A DNA stretch of 64,000 bases from positions 1,612,001 to 1,676,000 of the forward strand of contig OY723268.1 in NCBI GenBank assembly GCA_963210315.1. The letters are read 5' to 3'. Numbering within the stretch: position 1 is the first letter of the stretch; each line of letters opens with the position of its first letter. Below are positions 51,521 through 64,000 of this stretch, piece after piece. The position numbers and the translations under genes are program-made. The notes below the pieces were generated by a model. The model saw only the letters and a program-made list of their open reading frames with translations. It ran no database searches and was not told the origin of the DNA. This stretch comes from Rhynchopus euleeides. Taxonomy: Eukaryota; Euglenozoa; Diplonemea; Diplonemida; Diplonemidae.

Positions 51521-54500
51521 ATGTCAACAGCAGCCTCGCGAGCCTACGCCGAAGAGCTTGAGGAGGCGCTGAAGGGGAAGCCCTTCCTCGGCGGGGACGT
51601 ACCGACGGCGAAGGACGCCGCCGCCTTTGAGAAGCTCGTCGGCGGGACGGGGGACAGCATGCACCTGGCCCGCTGGGCGAAGCACATGGCATCCTTCACC
51701 GCTGCTCAGCGCAGGGCCTTCCCCACGTCTGCCGGGGCCGCATCCAAAGCCCCCGCTGCCGGCAAGCCCGCACGCCCCGAGGAGCTGGACCACATGCTTG
51801 CCCTGCAGGACAAGGCACAGGCTGCGTGGGAATCCTCCAAGCTCTTCGAGGTGGACCCCCCGACCGACCCTGCCGAGTTTGCGAAGAAGGAGAAGTTCAT
51901 GGCGACCTTCCCCTACCCCTACATGAACGGCAAGCTGCACCTGGGGCACGCCTTCTCCATGCTGAAGGCTGAGTTCGCCGTGGCCTACAACCGCCTCGAG
52001 GGCAAGCACTCCCTGTTCCCCTTCGGGTTCCACTGCACCGGGATGCCTATCCAGGCCGCTGCCAACAAGCTGACCCGCGAATATGAGGTGTACGGCTCCC
52101 CCAGCCCGAAGTTCCCCTGCGGCCGCCCCAGCGCGTCTGAGGAGGAGATCCCTGCCGGGGAGGAGAGTGCTGACTCTGTGCCGCTGTCCTTCAACTGGGC
52201 GCCCCCGACATCCACAGGGCACCAGGATGTTGTGAAGTATGTCCTCCAGCAGGCTGACGGGGCTGCCGAGACGAAGGAGTGGGTGGACCTGACGGAGGTC
52301 GGGCCGGAGACGACTGTCAACGCGCAGAAGAAGACGCGTGTTGTGACGGGTGTCATCCAGGGGTTCTCCAGGTCGAAGAAGTACGTCTTCCGCGCCATCA
52401 CCCACCTGTCTGACGGGACTGTCGTGGAGGCGTCTGCGGCGAGCGAGCTGCTCGAGTTTAAGGCGAAGGCTGCTCCGTCCGACAAGAAGGACAAGAAGAA
52501 GAAGGGGCCTGCGAAGATTGCGCAGAAGTCTGGCGATGCCCTGCACCAGTGGGACATCATGCGTGGGATGGGCATGACTGAGGAGGAGATCCCTGCGTTC
52601 GTCGACCCCATGAAGTGGCTCGACTACTTCCCGCCGAAGGGGCAGGATGACCTGAAGCGCCTGGGGCTGCACATCGACTTCAGGAGGTCCTTCATCACGA
52701 CCTCGGTGAACCCTTTCTACGACAAGTTCATCAGCTGGCAGTTCAACAAGCTGAAGGAGGGGAACTACCTCGCCTTTGGGAAGCGCCCGACAATCTACAG
52801 CCCGCTCGACAAGCAGGCTTGCATGGACCACGACCGTAGTGAGGGGGAGGGTGTTGGGCACGCGGAGTTCACCGCAGTGAAGGTGAAGATTGTGGAGCCC
52901 ATCCCGGAAGTGTTCTCAGAGCTTGTGAAGGCTAACCCGGAGAAGCCGATCTACATCCTGTGCGGGACGCTGAGGCCGGAGACGATGGTCGGGCAGACCA
53001 ACTGCTGGATCCTGCCCGAGGGGCAGTACGGCGTGTTCAACAGGGGGTCGGAGTTCGTTATCTGCTCCGACCGCGCTGCCCGCAACATGTCCTTCCAGGA
53101 CATCTTCCCGAAGTGGGGCGAGGTAGAGAAGGTGATGTCTGTCTCCGGTGCGGACCTCCTGGGTGCCGCCGTGAAGGCACCCCTCTGCCAGTACCCCAAG
53201 GTGTACCTGCTGCCGCTGCCCACCATCAAGATGGACAAGATGACGGGTATCGTGACGTCTGTCCCGGCGGACTCCCCCGACGACTACCTCATGTGGAAGG
53301 AGCTGCGTGAGAATGCCGGCAAGCGGAAGCACTTCGGGGTGAAGGACGAGTGGATCCTCCCCTTCGACCTGAAGCCGCTGAGCGAGGTGGAGATTGACGG
53401 GGAGATGCGCAGCATGGCTGCGATGTACCTCATGGAGAACAAGTACACCAAGGAGAGGGTGGCCGAGGCGCACGACGAGTGCTACAGCAAGGGGTTCTAC
53501 CAGGGTGTGATGACCGCCGGTGACTACAAGGGAATGCGGGTGGAGCTGGCGAAGCCGAAGGCACGGAAGGACCTGTGTGACCGTGGTGATGCGTTCACGT
53601 ACCACGAGCCTGAGAAGCTGATCCGCTCCCGCTCCGGTGACGAGTGCACCGTGGCGCTGATCGACCAGTGGTACCTGAAGTACGGTGAGGAGGAGTGGAG
53701 GAACCGTGTGCTGCAGCACGTTGAGAACACCCTGGATGCCTACACCGATGCCTGCAAGAAGGCGTTCACCGATGTGCTGGCGTGGTTGAAGGAGTGGGCG
53801 TGCAGCCGCTCCTTCGGGCTTGGGACGCAGATCCCGTGGGACAAGCAGTTCGTGATTGAGTCGCTGTCTGACTCGACGATCTACATGGCGTACTACACCA
53901 TGGCAAAGTACTTCCACGGGCACGACAACCTGAAGGGCGACAAGCCCAGCCCCTACGGCATCAAGGCGGAGGACCTGACGGACGACGTGTTCTCCTACAT
54001 CCTGCTGGGCGCAGCGTACCCCGAGTCATGCAAGGTGGAGAAGAGCGTGATGGAGCAGATGCGCCGTGACTTCGAGTTCTGGTACCCCATGGACCTGCGT
54101 GTGAGCGGGAAGGACCTGATCCAGAACCACTTGACCATGTCGCTGTACAACCACGCTGCCATCTGGAAGGACGACGCCTCGATGTGGCCCCGCAGCTTCT
54201 ACACCAACGGGTGGGTCCTGGTGGACAACGAGAAGATGTCGAAGTCGAAGGGCAACTTCATGACGCTGACCGACGCCGTCAACGCCTTCTCCGCTGACGG
54301 CCTGCGTATCGGCTGCGCGTTCGCAGGCGACACGATGGAGGACGCCAACTTCGAGGTGAAGACCACGGAGAAGGCGCTGCGCAGGCTGCACAACTTGGTG
54401 GAGTTCGCGCAGAAGCTGGTGAAGGGCGAGACCACGACAAGGCAGGGTGAGATGGACTGCTTCGCCGACAAGTGGTTCGACAACGACATCAGCAGGCTGC

Positions 54501-56331
54501 TGGAGGAGGCACGCGTGCACTACTCGCGCATGCGCTTCAAGGAGGCCCTGCGGTGCGCGTGGTACGACTTCCACACGTCGCGTGACCTGTACCTCGACGT
54601 GATGGCGGCCTCGGGCAAGACCCCTCTCGACAGCCTGCTGCGCCGCTGGTTGGAGACCATCGCCGTCATCATGTCTGTCATCACGCCCCACGCCTCGGAG
54701 GAGATCTGGTCCCTGCTCGGCAAGACAGGGTCCATCATCGACGCGCGGTTCCCCACCGCCACGACGGACAGCCAGGTATGCAGCGCGGCGATGTGTGCCA
54801 TTGCACCGCACCATGCACAGACACATCACACACACCCACCCCCATATCTTCTACAGATCGTGGCCCAGGGTAAGTTCGTCTTCGACACCTTCAAGTCCAT
54901 CATGATTGAGAAGTTCACGAAGGCGCTGAAGAAGAAGCCGAAGGTTGCCAACGTCTACGTGGCCGCAACGTATGATAGTCTAGACTGTGCCCTACTCGCC
55001 TTTCCGCGGCTGCGATTCATTTCTGTGTGGGAAACGCCTCAACAAACCATTGGGCATTATTGACCCAAACAAGCATTTCTGGCTGGCCATTTTTGTCCCT
55101 GAAGCATACCCCCAGAGGTGCCTAGCCACACCTTCCCCTCTCCATCATTGATGCTTGCAGCTGCTGTGGAATCTCAAACCACACCTCCAATACAGGTACC
55201 CTGCATGGAAGATGCGTGTGATCGCTGTTCTGAAGGACAAGATGGGTGCGGATGGCAAGTTCCCGAAGGACGCGATGGTGATCTTCGGCAAGAAGGACCA
55301 GCTGGAGGCTTTCCCCGAGGGCAAGGACCTCATCTCGAAGGGTGCGCAGGTCGGGAAGTTTGCCGCCATGATCCGCCAGGCAGCGGAGAAGGAGGGCACC
55401 TCTGCCTTCGACGTGCAGCTGCCGTTCGACGAGGTGTGCATCTTGTCACCCCCCCGCCCCCCATCCGACCCATGGATGCCACGCCAGGCACGCGGAAGCA
55501 AACAAGGGGCAGCCCAGCTGTGTCCACACCTCCTTCGACAAGTTGAAGTCAAACAAATGGAAAAAGAACACCGTCGGGGCCTTTGCTCTGTGCCACTGTG
55601 TGTCAAACTGTGTCACTAAACAACCAGTGTTGTGAGGCGGTTCACATACAGTCTGCACTTCTTTCTGAGCAAAGGCCCCCATAAGAACTGCATAAATCAC
55701 TGAGTTAACATCAGCCTCCCCGGGGCACCAGTGGAGTGGAGCATAGTGCTTGCTATAACACATGATCTGCCATTCCCACTGCACTGCACTACACCACACA
55801 CCACCCACAGCTGCCGCTGTTGGAGGAGCACGCCGAGTACCTCAAGTCGAAGATCGATGTCGAGAAGCTGACGTTCTACAAGGCTGACCAGGAGGGCGTC
55901 CCGGACGCCGCAGTGGCGGTATGTTCACCCAGGGTTTGCTCAAAGCGTCTGGATTTTAATCATCCCCGGCAAGCATTCCATCCGAGAGCCCCGATATAAT
56001 CCAGAATATCGCACGCGGATATTTTCGCCCAACACTGGATGCGGCATCCTCTCTCTCGAAATGAGGGATCCCAACACACACGCCACCAACACCCCCTCAT
56101 AATAATACAGGAGAACGCCGATCCTGGCAAGCCTGCATTCGCTTTCAACGCATGAACCCCCCCCCCCCCTGACCCACCTATGGGTATAATGTTAGCTTCT
56201 TCAGGGAGACGCATTACTTGAATGCTGCCCCCCCCCATGATCCATACCCCATACCCCACAGCGCCCCCCCCCCCCTCCTCCACCCCCACGGCTTGCAGAG
56301 GCAGGTCGGGCGGCTGTCCTTTGGAGGCTAA
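51521..56331 (+). CDS. Cytosolic leucyl-tRNA synthetase with extra domains
   Basis: Five exons: 51521-54775, 54857-54969, 55196-55433, 55811-55918 and 56299-56331 (the last least certain), about 1,248 residues; all introns are GT-AG. It charges tRNA-Leu with leucine. HLGH (residues 140-143) and KMSKS (905-909) are the class I signatures; the CP1 editing domain lies between (GTLRPETMVGQTN near 490). Splicing at 54969/55196 joins NVYVAAT to YPAWKMRV. Two oddities: residues 10-90 look like a GST-C/eEF1B-type interaction domain (FLGGDVPTAKDAAAFE, then LARWAKHMASFT), and residues about 216-315, between HIGH and the GDALHQWDIM block, look like a fibronectin-III fold (PLSFNWAPPT, then KKYVFRAITHLSDGTVVEA) where human LeuRS has only a charged linker. 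C/G-ending codons suggest high expression. Confidence 0.9.
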
Positions 56332-57374
56332 AAGAAGGCAATCTCCCCCCCCCCCCCCCCCCATCTCCCGTGTTGTCGCCGAGCTGTACCGGCACCCAGA
56401 GCTGCTGCTAGCGCCTTGCCTCTTTGTGCTGCTCTGTGTGCTGCGTGCGCTGGGGCGCCCTCCCCCCGCCCCCCCCCCCCTCCCCGTGTGCACACGGGAG
56501 GGGGAGGGGGGAGGGGGTGGCAGCCCTTTCGATGCGTCGATACATCCCCCACCCCCTTCTCTTCTCATCTGCCGTTTGCAACCCCGGTTGCAAAATCGGC
56601 AAGTGATGGTATCAACGTGGTGTGGCTGAGCTGGCTGTCCATCAGCCCATTGGTAGTGTGAGGGCTGTGTGTGGTGATCTCAAGCAATACGACAAAAGAC
56701 GAGAAATCAGCGGTGCAGTTATGGGGGTTTGCGTGGGTGGGTGTGGTCACGCAAACCAGGCATGTGTGCAGCACAGCAAGGCTCGTGCGTGCTGCCGATG
56801 GGTGGGATGCACTGGCAGAGAAAGGAGTGCATGCAGCACGACAATGGTTGCAACAGCGGCATTCTAAAAAAAAGTATTATGGCGAAGAGGAAAAATGGAT
56901 CCGGCGTGCGCAGTGTGGTTGTTTGTGCGAACCGGAGAGGGGGGGTGGGCGGAGGTGGAGGTGGAGGTGTTCATCTGCAGAAGGAAGGTGAATAGCGGTG
57001 GCGAAGAAAACAAGGCAGATAATCAAAATGATATGCAGAAATGATGCAAACGGCACCCCCCCCCCCCCCCGTGCATATATTGCGACCCAACACACACCCA
57101 GTTCCTTTTTTCAAGGCGGTGCCATGCCTAACCCACCTTCTCGCCCGCGTGGAGTTTTTTTGTGGCCCCTCAAGGAGGCAATGCCCACACATCCCTCCCC
57201 GCAGTACCCATTTACACATTGCACGGACCCCATCCCCTCCTCTTGTACCTATACCCGTGAACGAATATTTACACCACTCGAGGCGACACAGCCAGCTCAG
57301 CCTAGAGGGACCTGTTTGACAAAGCTGTTGGATCTACTCGCCAAGCACACACCCCGGCACCGCTCTCGTCTGCA
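56332..57374. other. Intergenic between LeuRS and PFR2
   Basis: Several C or G runs (about 56346-56362, 56464-56480, 57055-57070) and no gene. The sequence just before the PFR2 ATG includes GACACAGCCAGCTCAGCCTAG-like pyrimidine/AG sites that could be trans-splice acceptors. Confidence 0.45.
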
Positions 57375-59845
57375 ATGTCCAACGAGCAGGGTGAGGTGAC
57401 GCTGGAGGCAGCGCGCAAGCAGAAGATCCACAACCTGAAGCTGAAGACAGCGTGCCTGGAGAATGAGGAGTTCATCCAGGAGCTGCACGTGTCTGACTGG
57501 AGTGAGACGCAGAGGCAGAAGCTGTGCGGGGCTCACGAGAAGGCGCACGAGCTGCTGACGTCTGTGGAGGTCGGCACGAAGTGGAACCTGACAGAGGCGT
57601 ATGACCTGGCAAAGCTGATGCGTGTCTGTGGCCTGGAGATGTCGCAGCGCGAGCTGTACAAGCCTGAGGACAAGCCGCAGTTCATGGATGTGATCGGGCT
57701 GCGCAAGCAGCTGGCAGAGCTGAAGAACAACCGCAACAAGACACGCATCGTGTCCTTCACAGGCGTCATCGACAACGCCATCACCAAGGTGGAGAAGGTG
57801 GAGGAGGAGCTGCGCAGGTCGCAGCTGGATGCCACCCAGCTGGCACAGGTCCCCGCCACCACGCTGAAGCAGATGGAGGACATCATGAACGTGACGCAGA
57901 TCCAGGCAGCACTCACCTCCACTAACGAGCAGGTATGAAATCGAACGCGCTACATTATAGTACACGGGCGTGCCTTTTCCCTGTTGCACAAACAGCACAC
58001 CCACCCACCTCGACCTGTGGGGAGGTAATATTTGGCTCTTGCAACAGCAACGAGACTGCCTGCTGCAGGGCGATGCCCCTCCCCTGCTGAATCCCATTTC
58101 CCCTGATAGCAGCCAACGTGGCGACATCATACGCTCTGCAGGACTGGGCGAACCCACTCCTGTCACAACTCACCCCCATCTGCAGGTTGCCACGCAAGTC
58201 GCCCAGCTGGACCGCGTCAACGAGATCCAGAATGTCGCGATGAGCGACGGCGAGATGCAGGTCGCCGAGGAGCAGTTCTGGACAAAGATCCAGCTGCAGG
58301 AGCGCCTGATCGAGCTCATCAAGGACAAGTTCCGCCTGATCCAGAAGACGGAGGATGAGAACGCGCCCTTCAAGAAGGTATGGTCTACGGTGCAGCCCGA
58401 TGATGCACATGCTTGTGGTGCGACTGTGGTGATGCCCGGCCTGGGGGGCCTGCCCGCAACACCCCGACACCCTGCCACAGATCTACGAGGTGCAGAAGAA
58501 GGCGAACCAGGAGACGTCGCAGATGAAGGACGCGAAGCGCCGCCTGAAGCAGCGCTGCGAGACAGACCTGAAGCACATCCACGACGCCATCCAGAAGGCA
58601 GACCTGGAGGACGCCGAGTCGATGAAGCGGTTCGCCGCCATGAAGGTGTGTTGCGCAGGACAGCCACCACACAGCGCCACCGCTTGTCCCCTTTGCTGGT
58701 TTGCCAGGCACAGCCATACCACTGCCTCCTCACTGCCACACACCCGCAGGACAAGAGCGAGCGCTTCGTGAAGGAGAACCTCGAGAAGCAGGAGGAGTGC
58801 TGGCGCAAGATCCAGGACCTGGAGAGGCAGCTGCAGAAGCTGGGCACAGAGCGCTTCGAGGAGGTGAAGCGCCGCATCGAGGAGAACGACCGGGAGGAGA
58901 AGCGGCGTGTGGAGTACGCGCAGTTCCTTGAGGTTGCATCGCAGCACAAGAAGCTGCTGGAGTTGACGGTGTACAACTGCGACCTGGCCATCCGGTGCAC
59001 AGGGCTCATCGAGGAGCTTGTCGCTGAGGGCTGCAGCGCTGTCAAGGCACGCTTCGACAAGACCAACCAGGAGCTGTCTGAGCTGCGCATCCGCGTGCAC
59101 AAGGAGCACCTGGAGTACTTCCGCATGCTGTACCTCACGCTGGGATCCCTGATCTACAAGAAGGAGAAGCGTCTCGAGGAGATTGACAGGACCATCCGGT
59201 CGACGCACATCCAGCTGGAGTTCTGCATCGAGACGTTCGACCCCAACGCCAAGAAGCACAGCGACCAGAAGAAGGAGCTGTACGTGCTGCGGCACACCGT
59301 CGAGGAGGAGCTGGGCCTGCTGAAGGAGAAGCAGGCCAAGGCGATGGACGACTTCAAGGAGTCCGAGGAGGCCCTCGACGCGGTTGGGCACGACTTCCAG
59401 CACCCGGTGGACGAGAACAACGAGGAGGTGCTGTCGCGCAGGACGAGGATGGTTGAGTACAAGGTATGGGCGGCAAGGCGTTGTGCATCCCGAGGGTTGC
59501 ACAGTGTGCCCCAGGCTAGGGTGCTGGCCACGCCAGATCGCCTCTTGTTGCTTCCTGATTGCTTGGTGGGGTGTGCGCTCACACTGAGCCAGGAACGAAC
59601 CACTGGAGACAAGTGCGTCCCGTGCGTCCCAGGGGGGGGAGGGACTTGCCTTTCGCCACGTGGTGAATACGCCATGTGTGCCATTCCCCTGCATGCAACA
59701 CACTCCCACCCCCCACGCACAGGCGCACCTGTCGAAGCAGGAAGAGGTGAAGATTGCGGCAGAGCGTGAAGAGATCAAGCGCTCCAAGGCGCAGCAGTCG
59801 TCACACCGGGCCATCGCAGGTAAGACTGAGACGCAGGTGCAGTGA
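57375..59845 (+). CDS. PFR2: Paraflagellar rod protein 2 (PFR2/PAR family)
   Basis: Five exons: 57375-57932, 58186-58377, 58481-58645, 58750-59463 and 59723-59845, giving 583 residues; all introns are phase 0 and GT-AG (253, 103, 104 and 259 nt). Almost entirely coiled coil. Family-diagnostic stretches are intact across junctions: KQMEDIMNVTQIQAAL, NEIQNVAMSDGEMQVAEEQ, NQETSQMKDAKRRLKQRCE, RFEEVKRRIEENDREEKRR and a late EEVKIAAERE. Length matches the trypanosome protein (about 600 residues). The protein builds the lattice beside the axoneme that supports flagellar beating. The introns are notable because kinetoplastid homologues have none. Codon use is strongly C/G-ending, as expected for an abundant structural protein. 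Confidence 0.95.
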
Positions 59846-62022
<2,177 letters not shown>

Positions 62023-64000
62023 ATGGAGTTTTTCGGGCCGACCGACCGGTATGTGCCTGATGTGGAGCTGGCCCGCCCCAACCCGGATGCAGACTGGTCG
62101 ACGAAGGATGTGACCTTCCAGCTTGTCGACATCAAGCAGTTCCGCACCACGCCTATCCAGGGCATGCCGGGGCCGCAGAATCTGCGCGAGGTGACGGCGA
62201 TCCGGATGTTCGGCTGCACGGCTGCAGGGCAGACCGTGGTGTGCATAGTGCACGGGTTTGAGCCTTACTTCTGGATCCAGGCACCCCCAGGGTGGTCCGC
62301 CAGCCACGCGGAGCCATTCAGGAAGGCGCTGAACGCACGTGCCGAGATTGCCTGCCAGGCGTCCGACCCCGTCACCGCCATCCACACCGAGCAGCGCATG
62401 AGCCTGATGAACTACCAGCAGGACATGATGCCCTTCATCCGCATCACGACGCAGCAGCCGGGCTTCGTCCCCCGCGTCCGCTCCATCCTCGAGGGGAAGG
62501 GCCAGCACGGGGGGGGTGGCCTGGAGTTCCCCCTCCTCTGGACAGGCGCCTACCAGTTCATGACGTACGAAAGCAACGTGCTGTTTGAGCTGCGCTTTAT
62601 GGTGGACATGCGCATCGGGGGTGCCAACTGGGTGACCTGCCCTGCGGGGTCCTACGGGCCTCCCATGCATCGCACGTCCACATCGCAGATCGAGCTGGTG
62701 ATCCCGTTCGACCGCCTGATTGCGCATGAGGCTAAGGGGGTGTATATGCAGATGGCACCGCTGCGTATCATGTCCTTCGATATTGAGTGCCAGGGGCGTC
62801 CGGGGAAGTTTCCGGAGGCGGAGCACGACCCCGTCATCCAGATCGCGTGTTCTGCACGGACGCTCGGTGTCAAGGCGCCCCTCTCCGACGTCGTGTTCTG
62901 CCTGCAGAAGACAGCCCCCATCCCCGGTGTGAAGCTGCTCTGCTTCGAGAATGAGCGTGACCTCCTGCTGGCCTTCGCAGACTACCACAGGAGGCTTGAC
63001 GTCGATATCATCACAGGTGTGCTGAGTGTGGGTGGGAGTGGGAGTGGGGAGGTTGCCAATCTTTGTGTGTGTGTTGGCCTATGTGTGTTTCGCACCCCTT
63101 GTCCCGGCCCACCCTGGTCCAAACAACAACACAGGGTATAACATTGTGAACTTCGACTTCCCATACCTGCTGGATAGGGCGCGCACCCTCAACGTCGTGA
63201 AGTTCCCCTACCTCTCGCGCATCAACCAGCTGCAGACCACGATGCGGCACAAGGTGTTTCAGAACAAGGCGCATGGCAAGCGTGAGTTCCAGGAGTTTGA
63301 GCTCCCGGGGCACATCCTGGTCGACGTGTTGGTTTGCGTGCAGCGGGAGCACAAGCTGCGCAGCTACACCCTGAACAACGTGGCACACCACTTCCTGGGG
63401 GAGCAGAAGGAGGACGTGCACCACTCCATTATCTCGAAGCTGCAGAACGGCGACGAGGAGACGCGCAACCGCCTCGCAAGGTACTGCCACAAGGACGCGC
63501 TGCTGCCGCTGCGCCTGATGGACAAGCTCATGCTCGCCATCAACCTTATCGAGATGGCACGCGTCACGGGGGTGCCCGCTAGCTGGCTGATCGACAAGGG
63601 CCAGCAGATCAAGGTCTACTCCCAGATCCTGCGCCGCACCCTCGAGGAGCAGATGTTGTTCCCCACCTACGAGTCGGGCGGCCCGACGGAGGAGAACAGC
63701 TACCAGGGTGCCACCGTCATTGAGCCCATCCGCGGGTTCTACGATCACCCCATTGCGACACTCGATTTCGCGTCACTGTATCCCTCCATCATGATGGCGA
63801 ACAACCTGTGCTATTCCACGCTGCTCCGCTGCCAGGCAGACGCAGAGAAGGTGGGCCTCAAGGAGGGCGAGGACTACGCGCGCACCCCATCGGGGGACCT
63901 GTTTGTGAAGCAGACGAAGAAGCACGGCCTGCTCCCCCGCATCCTCCAGGACCTCCTCGGGGAGCGGAAGAAGGCGAAGAAGGCGATGGCCGCCACTACA
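62023..64000 (+). CDS. POLD1: DNA polymerase delta catalytic subunit (partial)
   Basis: Exon 1 is 62023-63016 and exon 2 starts at 63135 and runs off the window. The GT-AG intron (118 nt) splits a glycine codon and restores DIITG-YNIVNFDFPYL. This B-family polymerase replicates nuclear DNA (mainly lagging strand) and proofreads. The 3'-5' exonuclease motifs are present: Exo I FDIEC (D253, E255), Exo II YNIVNFDFPYL and Exo III YCHKDALLPL. Polymerase motif A, DFASLYPSIMMANNLCYSTLL region, is intact at about 63763-63825. The N-terminus is short compared with animal POLD1, and the start could lie further upstream if another exon exists; the frame is open from 61747, but only ATG 62023 begins plausible sequence. 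The thumb and C-terminal iron-sulphur region are outside the window. Confidence 0.93.

Overview
The window looks like nuclear DNA of a euglenozoan protist. The strongest marker is a complete paraflagellar rod protein gene (PFR2/PAR type, 57375-59845), a family characteristic of euglenids, diplonemids and kinetoplastids. Protein genes are long, GC-rich and often intronless, but several have short GT-AG introns (donors mostly GTATG or GTGTG), which argues against a trypanosomatid. I favour a diplonemid or euglenid; the genus cannot be read from the sequence. All nine recognised cellular genes lie on the + strand, as in euglenozoan directional gene clusters. Long C or G homopolymers are everywhere between genes and at pyrimidine tracts.

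Layout. 1-16.4 kb is a transposon landfill: three nearly identical 1.15-kb elements with arms of about 360 bp (A1-A3), a 3.3-kb hAT element with its own transposase (C1), smaller elements with palindromic subterminal repeats (B, D, F, G), a third long-TIR element (H), and a TACATG-rich foldback element (J) holding an 810-bp element (I1). 17.8-19.1 kb: a protein of three tandem RidA domains. 20.9-21.8 kb: a second copy of I. 22.8-27.6 kb: an EF-hand protein and a helical-repeat protein. 28.9-29.2 kb: one arm of an A element. 29.7-36.4 kb: a very large soluble-adenylyl-cyclase-like protein. 36.5-39.7 kb: two nested elements (C2, E), probably inside an intron of that cyclase. 42.7-47.9 kb: a large coiled-coil/low-complexity protein. 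48.3-50.2 kb: a six-TM cyclase-homology protein with missing catalytic residues. 51.5-56.3 kb: leucyl-tRNA synthetase in five exons with two unusual added domains. 57.4-59.8 kb: PFR2 in five exons. 62.0 kb to the end: DNA polymerase delta catalytic subunit, cut by the window edge.

How things fit together. The two cyclase-type proteins, the EF-hand protein and the paraflagellar rod protein could all serve flagellar signalling; that is inference from family knowledge. The most notable find is a two-tier transposon system. Tier-1 elements (A, E, H; ends TAGGGGGGGTCA) sit in C homopolymers. Their insertion leaves one palindromic junction, poly(C)-TA-poly(G), and one non-palindromic junction, poly(C)-TA-poly(C). 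In all five tier-1 elements with both ends present, the palindromic junction is occupied by a tier-2, hAT-type element (B, C1, D, C2, or F plus G) flanked by a duplicated CCCTAGGG or CCTAGG; the other junction is never occupied. Tier-2 families carry different palindromic subterminal repeat words, and C1 encodes a BED-finger/hAT transposase that could mobilise at least the C and F families. No tRNA, rRNA, CRISPR or spliced-leader RNA gene was seen.
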